DNA of 64,000 bases from Vaginisenegalia massiliensis (GTDB lineage Bacteria > Bacillota > Bacilli > Lactobacillales > Aerococcaceae): the NCBI RefSeq assembly GCF_900604935.1, contig NZ_UWPC01000005.1:62001-126000 (forward strand). The letters run 5' to 3'. Made by a program: the position numbers and the translations under genes. Below, one piece after another: positions 1 to 9,806 of this stretch. Each line of letters opens with the position of its first letter. Position 1 is the first letter of the stretch. The notes beneath the pieces were generated by a model. It saw nothing but the letters and a program-made list of their open reading frames with translations. It was not told the origin of the DNA and did not search any database.

Positions 1-7
1 TATTTTT

Positions 8-1048
8 TTAATTACCCGCAGTAGAATCTGGGGCTTGTGTACCTGGATCTGGATTTGACGTACCCGGATCTGGGGCTTGTGTACCTGGATCTGGCGCCTG
101 TGTACTTGGCGGATTGGTTGGATTAGTTGGATTGGTTGGTGGGATGTAGATAGGATCTGAATAAGACGCCTCTGATGAATGGCTCTCAATCACCTGAGTC
201 TCGGAAGATTCAGTTGAAGACTCACTGGACGTTGCTTCAAATAAAGATCGATTTTCTTGAACAGCTTTAGTAAGTTTTTCTGATGGTTCTACTGCGACTA
301 ATAGTAAGTCATAGTAGCCCGGAATTTCCTTAGCAATAACTTGAACTTTGGTTAAGAAATCAGCAATATAACTTTGAATTTCCTGTTCCAAATCAGCCAA
401 AGCTTGAGGATCTTTAATATTAGCTAAAACAGCCTCAAGTTCTTTCATTTTCTTAGCAATGCGACCAATTTGTCCATCTTCCACAGGAATGGCTTTTATT
501 TCTGCTAATAAACTATTGGCCTTTTCAACTCCACCAAAACCTAATTCTACTTTGTCTAGAACCTTATTAACCGCTACTTCAAAGGCATCCAAAGATTTAG
601 CCTTAAAGTAGATAGCTTTTTTTACTTCTTTAAATTGGTCTTCTTTCACGGACTCTAATAGTTCCAACTCAGTCGCTACTTTATCACCCTTAATGGCTGG
701 CTTTTTAGGGTCAAATAATTCATTAAGCTTAGTTAAGGCTTCATACTTGGTCTTTAAATCTTCTAATTGCGTTTGCATTTGAGACTTTTCAGGAGCCACT
801 GCACTAAGCGACGCGACTTTAGTTTCAACTTGACGAAGATCTTCTGCTTTAATATCTGCTTTCAAAAAATCTTTCTTATCATTTAAATAGAGCTGATTTA
901 AATCATGTTGAATTGATTGAATTTGCTGACTACTCACTTGGGGTTGAGAGCCCGCGTGACGATTGTCCATAAATGAATATAACTTCACAACACCCACTAA
1001 AAGGCAAACTAGCACAAGAAGAACTAGGGCCTTAACTTTATTACTCAT
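8..1048 (-). CDS. Membrane-anchored surface protein with C-terminal proline-rich repeats, function unknown
   Basis: The predicted protein has 346 residues. The start at 1048 is chosen because AAAGGAGA lies 8 bases upstream; an earlier in-frame ATG at 1090 has no such site. Residues 5-25 are one hydrophobic segment with no clear cleavage site, so it probably acts as a signal anchor. Residues 40-270 are charged and predicted helical. A Ser/Glu-rich stretch follows, then NPT repeats and seven-residue TQAPDPG-type repeats at the very end. There is no LPXTG motif, so sortase anchoring is not indicated. It lies 85 bases after the histidine kinase gene with no terminator between, so it probably belongs to that operon and may be its sensor partner or an output. 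I do not recognise the family. Confidence 0.75.
   Translation of the reverse strand: MSNKVKALVLLVLVCLLVGVVKLYSFMDNRHAGSQPQVSSQQIQSIQHDLNQLYLNDKKDFLKADIKAEDLRQVETKVASLSAVAPEKSQMQTQLEDLKTKYEALTKLNELFDPKKPAIKGDKVATELELLESVKEDQFKEVKKAIYFKAKSLDAFEVAVNKVLDKVELGFGGVEKANSLLAEIKAIPVEDGQIGRIAKKMKELEAVLANIKDPQALADLEQEIQSYIADFLTKVQVIAKEIPGYYDLLLVAVEPSEKLTKAVQENRSLFEATSSESSTESSETQVIESHSSEASYSDPIYIPPTNPTNPTNPPSTQAPDPGTQAPDPGTSNPDPGTQAPDSTAGN
28..140. repeat. Coding tandem repeats (four 21-bp units, then 9-bp units)
   Basis: Four consecutive 21-bp units at 28-48, 49-69, 70-90 and 91-111 encode the seven-residue TQAPDPG-like repeat of the surface protein. From 110 to about 140, nearly identical 9-bp units encode NPT. 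The first and third 21-bp units are identical. Such tracts can change length by slippage. Confidence 0.85.
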
Positions 1049-1133
1049 ACTATATTCTCCTTTAATAACATTCACAATGCTATTAAGCATGATACCACTA
1101 AAGTTTGCAAAAGCCTAGAATTTTTTTAATTTC

Positions 1134-2597
1134 TTATTTTCTTTTCTTAACAATATTTTTGTCAACTTCGGCTTGGTCGTCATGCCCTTCTTGTGGGGCA
1201 TGGGGTAATTTGATGGTAAAGGTCGAGCCCTTGCCTAATTCACTTTCAACATCAATTGTGCCACCATGCGCATCCACTAACGAATGAACAACCGATAGAC
1301 CAATACCCGATTCGCCAAACTTAGTATTCTTGCGCGAAATATCAACTTTATAGAAGCGTTCCCAGATACTCTTGATTTGCGAAGCATCAATCCCTATCCC
1401 GTGATCTATCACTTGGATCACAACACCATCAGGCTGATTTTTACCTACGAGCAAAATCTCTTCATTTTCAGAAAATTGTATCGCGTTAGTTGTTAAGTTA
1501 ATAACAATCTGTACCAGACGATCATAATCAGCCCAAATCACCAAATCAGAGTCTACCTCAAAGCGAACCGTATCATTTTTCTCAGCTGCCTTCGTTTCCA
1601 TCTGCTGGCGGATTAAAGCAAAGAATTCTCGGCCATTGATTAATTGTTTATTCAAGGTAAATTGGTGACTTCGAATTTTTTCGTAATCTAGATTTTCATT
1701 GACTAAGCGAATCAAGCGCTGAGTTTCTTTATTAATTAATTCCATACAACGGTCACGTTGTGATTCAGGTATCAGATCGTGTTGTAAGCCTTCGAGCAAG
1801 CCACTCATAGTAGTTAAAGGCGTCCGCATCTCATGAGCAGCGTCCATCATGAATTGTCGTCTCAAACTTTCTTGTCGTTTAATCTCTTCTTGGCTAGCTA
1901 AAAGCGAATCAATCATGCCTTGGAAATCACGAGCTAAGTCACCAAATTCATCTTGACCCTTGAGATTGAGCTTGACATCGTATTGGCCTGATGCCACTCG
2001 TTTCGTCGCTGTTTGCAGTTGTTTAATTTTCTGCGTTTGAAGCATGGCATAGATAATACTTGCCAAAATTCCAAAACCAGTCGCAATCCCTAAACTCCAT
2101 TGAATGCTTTTCTGAGCTTCTTCAATTTGTTTATTAACCCCATCTAAAGGGGCTCCAAGCGAAATAAAACCGGCAGGAAAAGCTCCGACATCATAATTAA
2201 TAGGAAGATAAACAGTCGTAAACTGCAAGTTCCCTTCTGATCCCGCAAAAGCTTGGTTGGTTCGTAACCCGACTACTTTCCCTGAATTAATGGTCGCTAA
2301 ATCTTCTTGGGACAAGTTAGAATCATAGCGTTGATCATAGGTAGGATAAATAATTCGGCCATCTTCAAGATAAACTTGGATAAAAATCTTTTCACTGGCT
2401 AAAAGCTGACTGGCTTTTAGTAAATCCGATCGTGTAAAGTTATTTGATACGATATTTTTCCCATAATTTAACAATTGCTGTTCTTTATCATAATATATTT
2501 TTTGGGTCATATACTCGGACATGCGATAGCCACCAATGGCTAAAGCTAGTAACATGACCAAAAGAAAGCCAATAATCTGTTGCCAGAGAAACTTCAT
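1134..2597 (-). CDS. Sensor histidine kinase
   Basis: This is a 487-residue membrane histidine kinase. It has a first transmembrane helix at about 7-27, an extracytoplasmic sensor of about 140 residues, a second helix at 168-187, HAMP at about 188-240, and a HisKA domain with the phospho-acceptor His255 in AAHEMRTP. The ATPase domain shows an N-box (NLTTNAIQF) and G-boxes (DHGIGID, GESGIGLS). Its ATG overlaps the stop of the response regulator by one base (TAATG), so the two are translationally coupled. It phosphorylates that regulator. The sensor domain gives no clue to the stimulus. A membrane-anchored surface protein follows. Confidence 0.93.
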   Translation of the reverse strand: MKFLWQQIIGFLLVMLLALAIGGYRMSEYMTQKIYYDKEQQLLNYGKNIVSNNFTRSDLLKASQLLASEKIFIQVYLEDGRIIYPTYDQRYDSNLSQEDLATINSGKVVGLRTNQAFAGSEGNLQFTTVYLPINYDVGAFPAGFISLGAPLDGVNKQIEEAQKSIQWSLGIATGFGILASIIYAMLQTQKIKQLQTATKRVASGQYDVKLNLKGQDEFGDLARDFQGMIDSLLASQEEIKRQESLRRQFMMDAAHEMRTPLTTMSGLLEGLQHDLIPESQRDRCMELINKETQRLIRLVNENLDYEKIRSHQFTLNKQLINGREFFALIRQQMETKAAEKNDTVRFEVDSDLVIWADYDRLVQIVINLTTNAIQFSENEEILLVGKNQPDGVVIQVIDHGIGIDASQIKSIWERFYKVDISRKNTKFGESGIGLSVVHSLVDAHGGTIDVESELGKGSTFTIKLPHAPQEGHDDQAEVDKNIVKKRK

Positions 2598-3310
2598 TAA
2601 GCCTCACCTGAATCCTCGAACTTATAACCCACACCCCAGACTGTATGAATCACTTGTGGACCAACCAATTCAATTTTTTGTCTTAATTTCTTGATATGGG
2701 CATCGACCGTTCGTTCATCACCAAAGAATGGATCTTCCCAAATACTCTTTAACAATTGTTCCCGGCTAAATACACGTTTAGGATTCTTAGCAAACATGAC
2801 CAATAAATCAAATTCTTTAGGGGTCAAATTAGCAATTTCTTGGTCATGATAAAAGGCTTCCCTAGTTACAGTATTAATTTTAACCGTATCCGTTTGGATA
2901 TTAAATTGGTCTTGATCTTGGTTTTCTGATTCATTAACAACAATATGTGCCCGGCGGTGAAGAGCCTTCATACGAGCTAATAAAGTGAGAGGAGAGAATG
3001 GTTTGGTAACATAGTCATCTGCCCCCATCTCTAAACCAATTACTTGATCACTTTCAGAATCTTGAGCGGTCAGCATAATGATGGGGGTTTCTTTTGAAAT
3101 TTCTCGCATTTTACGACAAATTTGCATACCATCCATGGATGGTAAGTTTAAATCTAGAATGACAATATCCCAAATTGTTGGGTTATCTTTATAAGCTTGG
3201 TATCCTTGCGCCCCATCATGATGAAAGGTTGCCGAAAATTGTTCTTTTTCAAAAAACATGGCCATCATTTCGCAAACCGATTCATTATCTTCAATCATTA
3301 ATATATTCAT
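2597..3310 (-). CDS. OmpR-family response regulator
   Basis: The 237-residue protein has a receiver domain (acidic pocket near D8, phospho-acceptor D53, T81, K103) and a C-terminal winged-helix DNA-binding domain ending in a HTVWGVGYKF motif. The start at 3310 has AGGAGG 7 bases upstream and gives the usual MNILMIEDN opening; the upstream ATG at 3361 lacks this. It is the first gene of an operon with the adjacent histidine kinase and the surface protein. A TATAAT box lies at 3366-3371. Its regulon cannot be read from the window. Confidence 0.93.
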   Translation of the reverse strand: MNILMIEDNESVCEMMAMFFEKEQFSATFHHDGAQGYQAYKDNPTIWDIVILDLNLPSMDGMQICRKMREISKETPIIMLTAQDSESDQVIGLEMGADDYVTKPFSPLTLLARMKALHRRAHIVVNESENQDQDQFNIQTDTVKINTVTREAFYHDQEIANLTPKEFDLLVMFAKNPKRVFSREQLLKSIWEDPFFGDERTVDAHIKKLRQKIELVGPQVIHTVWGVGYKFEDSGEA

Positions 3311-3365
3311 CTTAATTCCTCCTAGATAATAATTTATCTTCCTAGACCAAAGTCCTTGCACATCT

Positions 3366-3371
3366 ATTATA
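3366..3371 (-). promoter_or_regulatory. -10 box of the two-component operon
   Basis: A perfect TATAAT on the minus strand lies about 55 bases upstream of the response regulator start. I see no good -35 at 16-18 bases. The terminator at 3481-3523 separates this promoter from the upstream ssb operon. Confidence 0.5.
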
Positions 3372-3480
3372 CAATATTCCTTGATCCATATTTTGAATTA
3401 ATTCAGACCTTTTGTCCAATATTTTAATATTTTTGCATCAATCAGCATAAAATACACGCCACAGACTTTTTTCAAACTAT

Positions 3481-3523
3481 AAAAAAACCGCAAATTTTAG
3501 CTCTTGGCTAAAACTTGCGGTTT
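3481..3523 (-). terminator. Terminator after ssb
   Basis: AAACCGCAA and TTGCGGTTT form the base of a 17-bp stem with one mismatch. On the minus strand it is followed by seven T residues. It ends the rapZ-yvcK-whiA-ssb transcript. Confidence 0.9.
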
Positions 3524-3533
3524 TCGTTTCTCC

Positions 3534-3923
3534 CTATTCTTTATCCTCTTCTGGCAAATCATGAGGATCATAATGAATTTCAGCTTCCTGCCCTTGTTCA
3601 TCCTTAACCATTCGATCTAAAAGGGTAATTTCATTTATGACGCATTCGACAACAAAAACAGACTGTTGATCATGATTCGTATACGTCCGTGACTGCATCC
3701 GTCCTACGACCGCAATCCGTTGTCCTTTCTCGCAAAAGCGATCCAAGAGGTCAGCCACATGATCCCAAGCGATAACTGGGATAAAATCCGTCATCATGCG
3801 TCCTTCCTTATCGCGACGATTCCGACTAACTGCTAGGGTATTATTGACCACTCGATGCTGAGGACCAATTAATTTCAATTCAATAGGTCGAACAATTCGC
3901 CCAACAAAAAAGACTTGATTCAT
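3534..3923 (-). CDS. ssb: Single-stranded DNA-binding protein, short SsbB-type paralogue
   Basis: The 129-residue protein is an OB-fold SSB (MNQVFFVGRIV at the start, FIPVIAWD and VVGRMQSRTY motifs). It lacks the long glycine-rich linker of the replicative SSB. It ends in DLPEEDKE instead of the DDDLPF tip that recruits partner proteins. This matches the size class of the transformation-related SsbB/YwpH of Bacillus, which protects incoming single strands; that role is inferred. It is the last gene of the rapZ-yvcK-whiA run, 64 bases after whiA, and is followed by a strong terminator. The main ssb gene must lie elsewhere. Confidence 0.85.
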   Translation of the reverse strand: MNQVFFVGRIVRPIELKLIGPQHRVVNNTLAVSRNRRDKEGRMMTDFIPVIAWDHVADLLDRFCEKGQRIAVVGRMQSRTYTNHDQQSVFVVECVINEITLLDRMVKDEQGQEAEIHYDPHDLPEEDKE

Positions 3924-3987
3924 TCCATTACTTCCTTTCTTCTTCAGCTATGAATAAATAACCGAAACAAGGAAGCAAACATTTTAT

Positions 3988-4911
3988 TTAAGCTAATTGA
4001 TCAGCAATTTCAATTAATTTTCGTAAACGATGATTGACACCCGACTTGGAGATAGGACCACCGGGTATCGTATCCCCTAATTCTTGCAGACTCATATCGG
4101 GATTGTCCATGCGATAGAGCGCCATTTGGCGAAGTTTTTCCGGTAAGCTAGTCAGTCCTTGACGATCCTCAATGAGTTTAATGGCCTCTAACTGCCTTTG
4201 CGATGCATCAATCACTTTATTAAGATTAGCATTTTCACAATTGACTAAACGGTTAACTGAATTACGCATATCACGAACAATGCGAATATCTTCCACTTTT
4301 AGCATAGCTCGATTGGCTCCAATTACCGCCAAGAAATCAACAATTTTTTCACCTTCTTTTAGATAGGTAATAAAACCGTTGCGGCGAGTAATGGTCCGAG
4401 CATTGAGATTAAAGTCATTCATCATTCGACAAATATCCTCATTATGTTCTTGATAATTTGAATAGATTTCTAAATGATAGGAAGATGATTCTGGATTATT
4501 TACTGATCCACCAGCTAAAAAGGCTCCTCGTAAATAGGAACGTTTCTTTTGCTCGTCCTCCATAATCGTTTGATCAACGTGGGGGTTAAGCACAAAGCCC
4601 TCAAAGATATTCAAATCCGCTAAAATTTCTTTAACTTGATGACGACAGCGCACAATATAGACATTGTTCTTCTTTAATTTCATCTTTCGCCGCACAATCA
4701 ATTCGCCTTCAGCTTGGTAATGATCTTTCAATAAGGAATAGATTCGCCGAGCGATGGCGGCATTTTCACTTTGAACATTCAAAATTAATTGCTGTTGATA
4801 AAAACTAACTGCCCCGTTCATTCGGATCAAAGCCGTAAGTTCCGCTTTAGCATGTTCTTTATGTACTTCAAGCAAGGTACATTCTTTTTTTACTTCAGCT
4901 GCAAACGTCAC
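3988..4911 (-). CDS. whiA: WhiA family DNA-binding protein
   Basis: The 307-residue protein has a LAGLIDADG-homing-endonuclease-like N-terminal domain without nuclease function and a C-terminal helix-turn-helix ([20 protein letters not shown]). I chose the GTG at 4911, which gives [10 protein letters not shown] as in other WhiA proteins and has GGAGG 7 bases upstream. An in-frame ATG at 4929 would place the ribosome site inside the gene. In Bacillus, WhiA acts with cell division and chromosome segregation. It follows yvcK with a short gap and precedes ssb, the conserved rapZ-yvcK-whiA order. Confidence 0.93.
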   Translation of the reverse strand: MTFAAEVKKECTLLEVHKEHAKAELTALIRMNGAVSFYQQQLILNVQSENAAIARRIYSLLKDHYQAEGELIVRRKMKLKKNNVYIVRCRHQVKEILADLNIFEGFVLNPHVDQTIMEDEQKKRSYLRGAFLAGGSVNNPESSSYHLEIYSNYQEHNEDICRMMNDFNLNARTITRRNGFITYLKEGEKIVDFLAVIGANRAMLKVEDIRIVRDMRNSVNRLVNCENANLNKVIDASQRQLEAIKLIEDRQGLTSLPEKLRQMALYRMDNPDMSLQELGDTIPGGPISKSGVNHRLRKLIEIADQLA

Positions 4912-4925
4912 GTCTTTTCCTCCAT

Positions 4926-5954
4926 TCAATCCTTTAGGGGATCGTCTTTATCATTCTTTCGATTTAATTTGATGGTATTAAGCAAGTGGCGAAGTTCTTC
5001 AACCACTTTCTCTGTATCATGATAGGCTCCGCCGTCTTTCATACTTAGAAAATCACTGGAAATCACGCGACAGCCTTCCTCACGCAAACCTTTGAAATCA
5101 TGCTTAACTTGCAAGAGATATTCTTGATTTGGTTGATGCAAAATATATTCTTTCGGCACCTCAGCAATATTCACTAATACCGTGTCGACAAAGCGTTGGT
5201 GCAAGTGTTGATGTAAGACTTCCACATGATTTGCATCGGTAAAATTCTCAGTTTCCCCTAGTTGGGTCATAATATTGCAAACGTAAACAACCTCAGCCTT
5301 GGTTAAACAAATTGCATAACCAATCTCTTTAATCATCAAGTTAGGTAAAATGCTAGTATACAAGGAACCTGGTCCTAATACAATCATATCAGCTTCGAGA
5401 ATTGCATCAACAACCCGAGGTGATGCCACAATCGCTTCCTCACCCGCCATCGTTGTCACTAGAACTTCTTGAATTTTTTTGCGGTGCTGGGCTATCTTAG
5501 ATTCACCAATCGCCAAGGTTCCATCCTCAAACAAGGCATTAAGAACTAAGGGTTCTGGCGCAGCTGGTAGGATTTGGCCGCGAATCTTCATGAAACCAGA
5601 AAGAATGTCAATCGATTCCGATAAAGATCCTTGCATTTCTTTCAAAGCCGCAATTAAGAGATTCCCAATAGCATGACCTGCTAAGAAATCATCTTCGGAA
5701 TTAAAACGATATTGAAATAAGTCAATCATCATTTGATCGGCTTGCGACAGAGCAGACATACAATTTCGGATATCCCCCGGTGGTACCACATTGATGTAGT
5801 TCCGGATTGTCCCCGAACTCCCACCATCATCTGCAACGGTCACAATCGCCGATATATCAGCATCTAGTTTTTTTAAGCCTTTTAGAATAACTGGTAGACC
5901 GGTTCCGCCACCAATCACACAGACTTTATATTTTCCTTTAATTTGTTCACTCAT
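4926..5954 (-). CDS. yvcK: YvcK/CofD-like gluconeogenesis factor
   Basis: The 342-residue protein is of the YvcK family, related to CofD 2-phospho-L-lactate transferases. It has the N-terminal GGGTG nucleotide-binding loop at about residues 15-19 and the DDGGSSG motif that follows. In Bacillus, YvcK is needed for growth on gluconeogenic carbon and affects cell-wall synthesis, and it binds UDP-sugars. The start overlaps the rapZ stop by four bases (ATGA), so translation is coupled. It belongs to the rapZ-yvcK-whiA operon. Confidence 0.95.
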   Translation of the reverse strand: MSEQIKGKYKVCVIGGGTGLPVILKGLKKLDADISAIVTVADDGGSSGTIRNYINVVPPGDIRNCMSALSQADQMMIDLFQYRFNSEDDFLAGHAIGNLLIAALKEMQGSLSESIDILSGFMKIRGQILPAAPEPLVLNALFEDGTLAIGESKIAQHRKKIQEVLVTTMAGEEAIVASPRVVDAILEADMIVLGPGSLYTSILPNLMIKEIGYAICLTKAEVVYVCNIMTQLGETENFTDANHVEVLHQHLHQRFVDTVLVNIAEVPKEYILHQPNQEYLLQVKHDFKGLREEGCRVISSDFLSMKDGGAYHDTEKVVEELRHLLNTIKLNRKNDKDDPLKD

Positions 5955-6838
5955 AGACCTGCTGCTTTCTCTTTCTTTTTATAGCGATCTCGATGGGAGA
6001 TGTTCACTTTATAGTGGTCATTCTTCAAATGGTTGGCTAAACGTTCCGCTAAAGCAATCGACCGATGCTGACCACCTGTACAACCAATTGCTATCGTGAC
6101 ACTTGACTTGCCTTCTTTCTTATAACCGGGCAAGCAAATTTCAATTAATTCAACAAATTTAGTGTAGAATTGCTGCGTTTCCGATTGTTTCATCACATAT
6201 TCATAGACTTCGGGATCCAAGCCTGTTTTTGGGCGTAACTCAGCAATATAATGGGGATTTGGTAAGAAACGCACATCCATCATCACATCTGCATCAATCG
6301 GAGCTCCATATTTAAATCCAAAGGAGACAATTTCCACATGGAAACCATTCTCATCCCCTTTTGAAAACTTCTGAGTGATTTGACTGCGAAGTTCTCGCGG
6401 TGACATCTTAGATGTATCAAAGATAATAGAAGCTCGCGCACGAAGATCCATTAGTAATTCCCGTTCTTTTTGAATCCCTTCTAGAATGCGCCCCTCTACT
6501 GCCAATGGATGATTCCGTCTTGATTCTTTATATCGTGACACTAAAGCTTGATCATTGGCTTCCAAAAAGACAATCCGAGTAGTAATAAACTGTGTATTAT
6601 CCATAGCCGAGATGACATTTTCCAATTCATTAAAGAAATCGCGCGACCGTAAATCAATGACTAAGGCAATTTTGGTTATCTTCCCAGATTCCTTAACTAA
6701 CTCCCAGAAAGTCGGTAACAAGTTAGGCGGCATATTATCAATACAGTAGTAGCCCAAATCCTCAAATGATTGGACAGCAACTGTCTTACCTGCCCCACTC
6801 ATACCCGTAATAATCACTAATTCTAATACATCAGACAT
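5951..6838 (-). CDS. rapZ: RapZ/YvcJ nucleotide-binding protein
   Basis: The 295-residue protein has a Walker A loop GMSGAGKT at residues 12-19 and the conserved C-terminal GCTGGQHRS block. The family binds ATP and GTP. In Enterobacteria RapZ controls GlmS through small RNAs, and in Bacillus YvcJ affects competence. Which applies here is unknown. It is the first gene of rapZ-yvcK-whiA-ssb, with an extended -10 promoter about 37 bases upstream. The following gene overlaps it by four bases. Confidence 0.95.
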   Translation of the reverse strand: MSDVLELVIITGMSGAGKTVAVQSFEDLGYYCIDNMPPNLLPTFWELVKESGKITKIALVIDLRSRDFFNELENVISAMDNTQFITTRIVFLEANDQALVSRYKESRRNHPLAVEGRILEGIQKERELLMDLRARASIIFDTSKMSPRELRSQITQKFSKGDENGFHVEIVSFGFKYGAPIDADVMMDVRFLPNPHYIAELRPKTGLDPEVYEYVMKQSETQQFYTKFVELIEICLPGYKKEGKSSVTIAIGCTGGQHRSIALAERLANHLKNDHYKVNISHRDRYKKKEKAAGL

Positions 6839-6874
6839 TGGACTTCGCCTCTTTCTTTATGAATTCTCAGCCCT

Positions 6875-6880
6875 ATTATA
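6875..6880 (-). promoter_or_regulatory. Extended -10 promoter of the rapZ operon
   Basis: TGCTATAAT is read on the minus strand, an extended -10 with a perfect TATAAT. No clear -35 is visible. It lies downstream of the pgcA terminator, so the rapZ operon starts here. Confidence 0.65.
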
Positions 6881-6934
6881 GCACAAAGAATAAAACTAAG
6901 GGGTATGCTCTCATAATCACCTTACTAAAATAGA

Positions 6935-6979
6935 CAAAAAAGAGGATCTTGTCTAGTCTTTCGACTCAGACAAAATCCC
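6935..6979 (-). terminator. Terminator after pgcA
   Basis: An 11-bp stem (GGATTTTGTCT against AGACAAGATCC, one wobble) extends into an inner GAGTC/GACT arm. On the minus strand it is followed by a T tract. It ends the hprK-lgt-gpsA-trxB-pgcA block. Confidence 0.85.
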
Positions 6980-6991
6980 TTAAATACTTAT

Positions 6992-8719
6992 TTAATCTTG
7001 ATTAATCAAGTTACGAACAGCTTGCTCCAAGGCTTGGGCTTTATTAATCACAGCCTCCATACTTTGATCTTTGGTTCCCAAATATAATTTAATTTTAGGT
7101 TCTGTTCCACTTGGACGAAAAGCTACCCATGAACCATCCTCTAATTGATACTTCAAAGCATCTGCTTGAGGATAATCCAGACTGATTTCTTTGCCTTCAT
7201 GAGTAGTCATCAACCCACGCCAGTAATCCAGTTGATTCTGTACTTGGATTCCAGCAAATGAAGTCAGTCTATCTTGACGAATTTGCGCCATAATCGCCTT
7301 CATTTGTTCTTGTCCAGCTAAGCCTGGGAAGGATAAGGAGATTGTTTTTTCATAATAATAGCCATAAGTTTGATAAAGATTTTCCAATGCTTGAGCCAAG
7401 TTAAGACCCTTCCGTTTATAATAAGCGGTTAATTCAGCTAGAACCACTAAAGCTTGAATAGCATCCTTATCCCGGACAAAATCTTTAATCAAATAACCAT
7501 AGCTTTCTTCAAAGCCCATTAAAAATTCGCGCGAACCGTCCTCTTGATATTGAGCAATTTTCTCAGCGATAAACTTGAAGCCTGTCAAGACTTCAACCAT
7601 TTCTACATCATAATGTTGGCAAATAGACTCGGCTAAATCAGTCGACACCATTGATTTTAACACGACACCATGGCTAGGCAATTCACCCTTAGCCTTTTTG
7701 GCCGCTAAGATATAATCCAACATCAAACAAGCTAGTTGATTTCCTGTTAAAAGTTGATACTGACCTTCACTAGTTAAGACTTTAGCACCTAAGCGGTCAG
7801 CATCTGGATCAGTCGCCAAAATAATATCTGCTTGGACTTTTTTAGCCAACAATTCGGCCACATCAAAGGCTGACTCTACTTCAGGGTTAGGTGACTTAAC
7901 CGTCGGGAAATCACCATCTGGCTTAGCTTGAGTTTCAACCAGATGAATATTATCAAAGCCCGCTTGATTGAGAGCTTTCATTCCTAGCATACCACCTGTC
8001 CCATGAAGAGGGGTGAAAACAATATTCACTTGATCTGCCATAGCCACGTTTAAGTCGCGATCGATAGTGACCAATTCCATTTCAGTTAAATAGGCTTGGT
8101 CTACTCGATCGCCAATAATTTCGATTAAACCCGAACCGAGCAACTCTGTTTTGTTACCCACTTGAACCGTAAGTGGGTCGGTTACTTGGCGAATATGTGC
8201 TGTTACTTGGCTTGCTTCTTCAGGAGGCATTTGGCCACCGTCTGCTCCATAAACCTTATAACCATTATATTCAGCCGGGTTATGGCTAGCTGTAATCATA
8301 ATGCCCGCATAAGTTTGTAAATGGCGTACCGCAAACGACAAGACGGGCGTGGGCCTTAAACTTTCATATACATAGGATTTAATGCCGTGGAATCCAAGCA
8401 CTAAGGCCGCTTCCATAGCGAAATCGGCCGACCCATGACGAGAATCATAAGCAATAGCTACGCCTCGTTGTTTGGCCGTTTCTCCATTTTGGCAAATCCA
8501 TTGGGCCAATCCCTCAGTAGCCTGACGAACGGTATAGCGATTCATCCGATTCAGCCCTGGCCCTAGTAAGCCCCTCATTCCGGCTGTACCAAAACTTAAA
8601 GGGCCAGCAAAGGCTTCCTCAATCTCGTTTTGATCAGTCATTTCCGCTAAAGCGTTTTGTAATTTTGGATCTAAGTCGGGATAAGCCCGCCATTTTTCAT
8701 ATTCTTCTTGCCAACTCAC
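6992..8719 (-). CDS. pgcA: Alpha-phosphoglucomutase
   Basis: This 575-residue enzyme interconverts glucose-6-phosphate and glucose-1-phosphate, the branch to UDP-glucose, glycolipids and wall polymers. It has the phosphoserine loop TASHNP (Ser145), the metal-binding loop DPDADRLG, the sugar-binding GFEESYG and the phosphate-binding RPSGTEPKIK. Length and motifs match the Bacillus PgcA/YhxB group. The start is GTG, with AAAGGAGG 9 bases upstream. A 145-base gap separates it from trxB. That gap holds an extended -10 (TGGTATTAT at about 8790-8798), so it may have its own promoter. Confidence 0.95.
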   Translation of the reverse strand: MSWQEEYEKWRAYPDLDPKLQNALAEMTDQNEIEEAFAGPLSFGTAGMRGLLGPGLNRMNRYTVRQATEGLAQWICQNGETAKQRGVAIAYDSRHGSADFAMEAALVLGFHGIKSYVYESLRPTPVLSFAVRHLQTYAGIMITASHNPAEYNGYKVYGADGGQMPPEEASQVTAHIRQVTDPLTVQVGNKTELLGSGLIEIIGDRVDQAYLTEMELVTIDRDLNVAMADQVNIVFTPLHGTGGMLGMKALNQAGFDNIHLVETQAKPDGDFPTVKSPNPEVESAFDVAELLAKKVQADIILATDPDADRLGAKVLTSEGQYQLLTGNQLACLMLDYILAAKKAKGELPSHGVVLKSMVSTDLAESICQHYDVEMVEVLTGFKFIAEKIAQYQEDGSREFLMGFEESYGYLIKDFVRDKDAIQALVVLAELTAYYKRKGLNLAQALENLYQTYGYYYEKTISLSFPGLAGQEQMKAIMAQIRQDRLTSFAGIQVQNQLDYWRGLMTTHEGKEISLDYPQADALKYQLEDGSWVAFRPSGTEPKIKLYLGTKDQSMEAVINKAQALEQAVRNLINQD

Positions 8720-8864
8720 AGAGTTTAGCCTCCTTTAATCGTCTCAATAGGAACTATTCTAGTCCAAGTCTGAGATAATATCCAGTAAAATAATACCACT
8801 TTTTTGATAAAACAGCTAGCCTCATTGACAAGCAGACCACTTATGACAAGCTTTGCTAAATTTA

Positions 8865-9806
8865 CTAATCATTCAAACTTGTAATATATTGATAAGCCAT
8901 GTGACCAGCATGACTCCCATCACCCACAGCCGTTGCTATTTGACGCAAATGCGTTTGGCGAACATCTCCAACAGCGAAAATACCGTCTACAGCTGTTTCC
9001 ATCTTTTCGTTAGTGATAATCCAACCCTCAGCATCCGTAATGCCCAGTTGATTAAAGAGCTCTGAATTTGGAATCAAGCCGACATAGACAAAGACCCCAT
9101 CTGCTTTCAAAGTCGACACTTGGTTGGTCTTGACATGACGAACTTGTAGGCTTTCAACCTTATCCTGGCCTTCAATCGCTTCAACCACGCTATCCCAGAC
9201 AAATTCAATTTTAGGATTCGCTTTAGCGCGATCTTGTAATACTTGCTGCGCTCGCAATTGATCCCGACGATGAATAATCGTCACTTTCTTAGCAAATTGA
9301 GTTAGATAGACGCCTTCTTCAACCGCCGAATCGCCGCCACCCACGACAACTAATTCTTTATCACGGAAGAAAAAGCCATCACAAACGGCGCAATAGGAAA
9401 CCCCGCGTCCATTGAGACGTTCCTCTCCCTCAACATCCAATTTACGATGTTGAGCACCGGTAGCAATAATGACTACCTTGGTTTGATAGACTTTATCACG
9501 AGTATAGACTAAGCGATCTTGGCCGTCTAATTCAATACCTGTCACTTCGGTATAGATATGTTGGGCACCAAAACGCATAGCTGAATCGTACATTTGTTGA
9601 GCTAGCTCAGGACCCGCTATTAACGAGAAGCCAGTATAATTTTCTACATCAGCTGTGTTATTGATTTCACCACCTGGCATTCCTTTTTCTAAAATCACAG
9701 TCTTTAAATTAGCTCGTGAGGCGTACAAGGCTGCCGTTAATCCACCCGGTCCAGCCCCTATGACAACGACATCCACTACTTCTTTTTCAAGTGTATTATT
9801 TTCCAA
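8865..9806 (-). CDS. trxB: Thioredoxin-disulfide reductase
   Basis: The 313-residue flavoenzyme reduces thioredoxin with NADPH. It has the FAD-binding GAGPGG at residues 17-22, the redox pair CAVC (C139, C142), the NADPH-binding GGGDSA and the C-terminal FAD motif AVGDVR. The start codon is TTG, directly abutting the gpsA stop, with GGGGGAAG upstream. Start and stop are adjacent, so translational coupling with gpsA is likely. Confidence 0.96.
   Translation of the reverse strand: MENNTLEKEVVDVVVIGAGPGGLTAALYASRANLKTVILEKGMPGGEINNTADVENYTGFSLIAGPELAQQMYDSAMRFGAQHIYTEVTGIELDGQDRLVYTRDKVYQTKVVIIATGAQHRKLDVEGEERLNGRGVSYCAVCDGFFFRDKELVVVGGGDSAVEEGVYLTQFAKKVTIIHRRDQLRAQQVLQDRAKANPKIEFVWDSVVEAIEGQDKVESLQVRHVKTNQVSTLKADGVFVYVGLIPNSELFNQLGITDAEGWIITNEKMETAVDGIFAVGDVRQTHLRQIATAVGDGSHAGHMAYQYITSLND

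Noticed and set aside
28-111. Regular 21-bp repeats as a possible CRISPR array
   Set aside because: The units are directly adjacent without spacers, and they encode an in-frame protein repeat.
1105-1287. Plus-strand open frame opposite the kinase gene end
   Set aside because: It overlaps the histidine kinase on the other strand, has no ribosome site and its product has no recognisable features.
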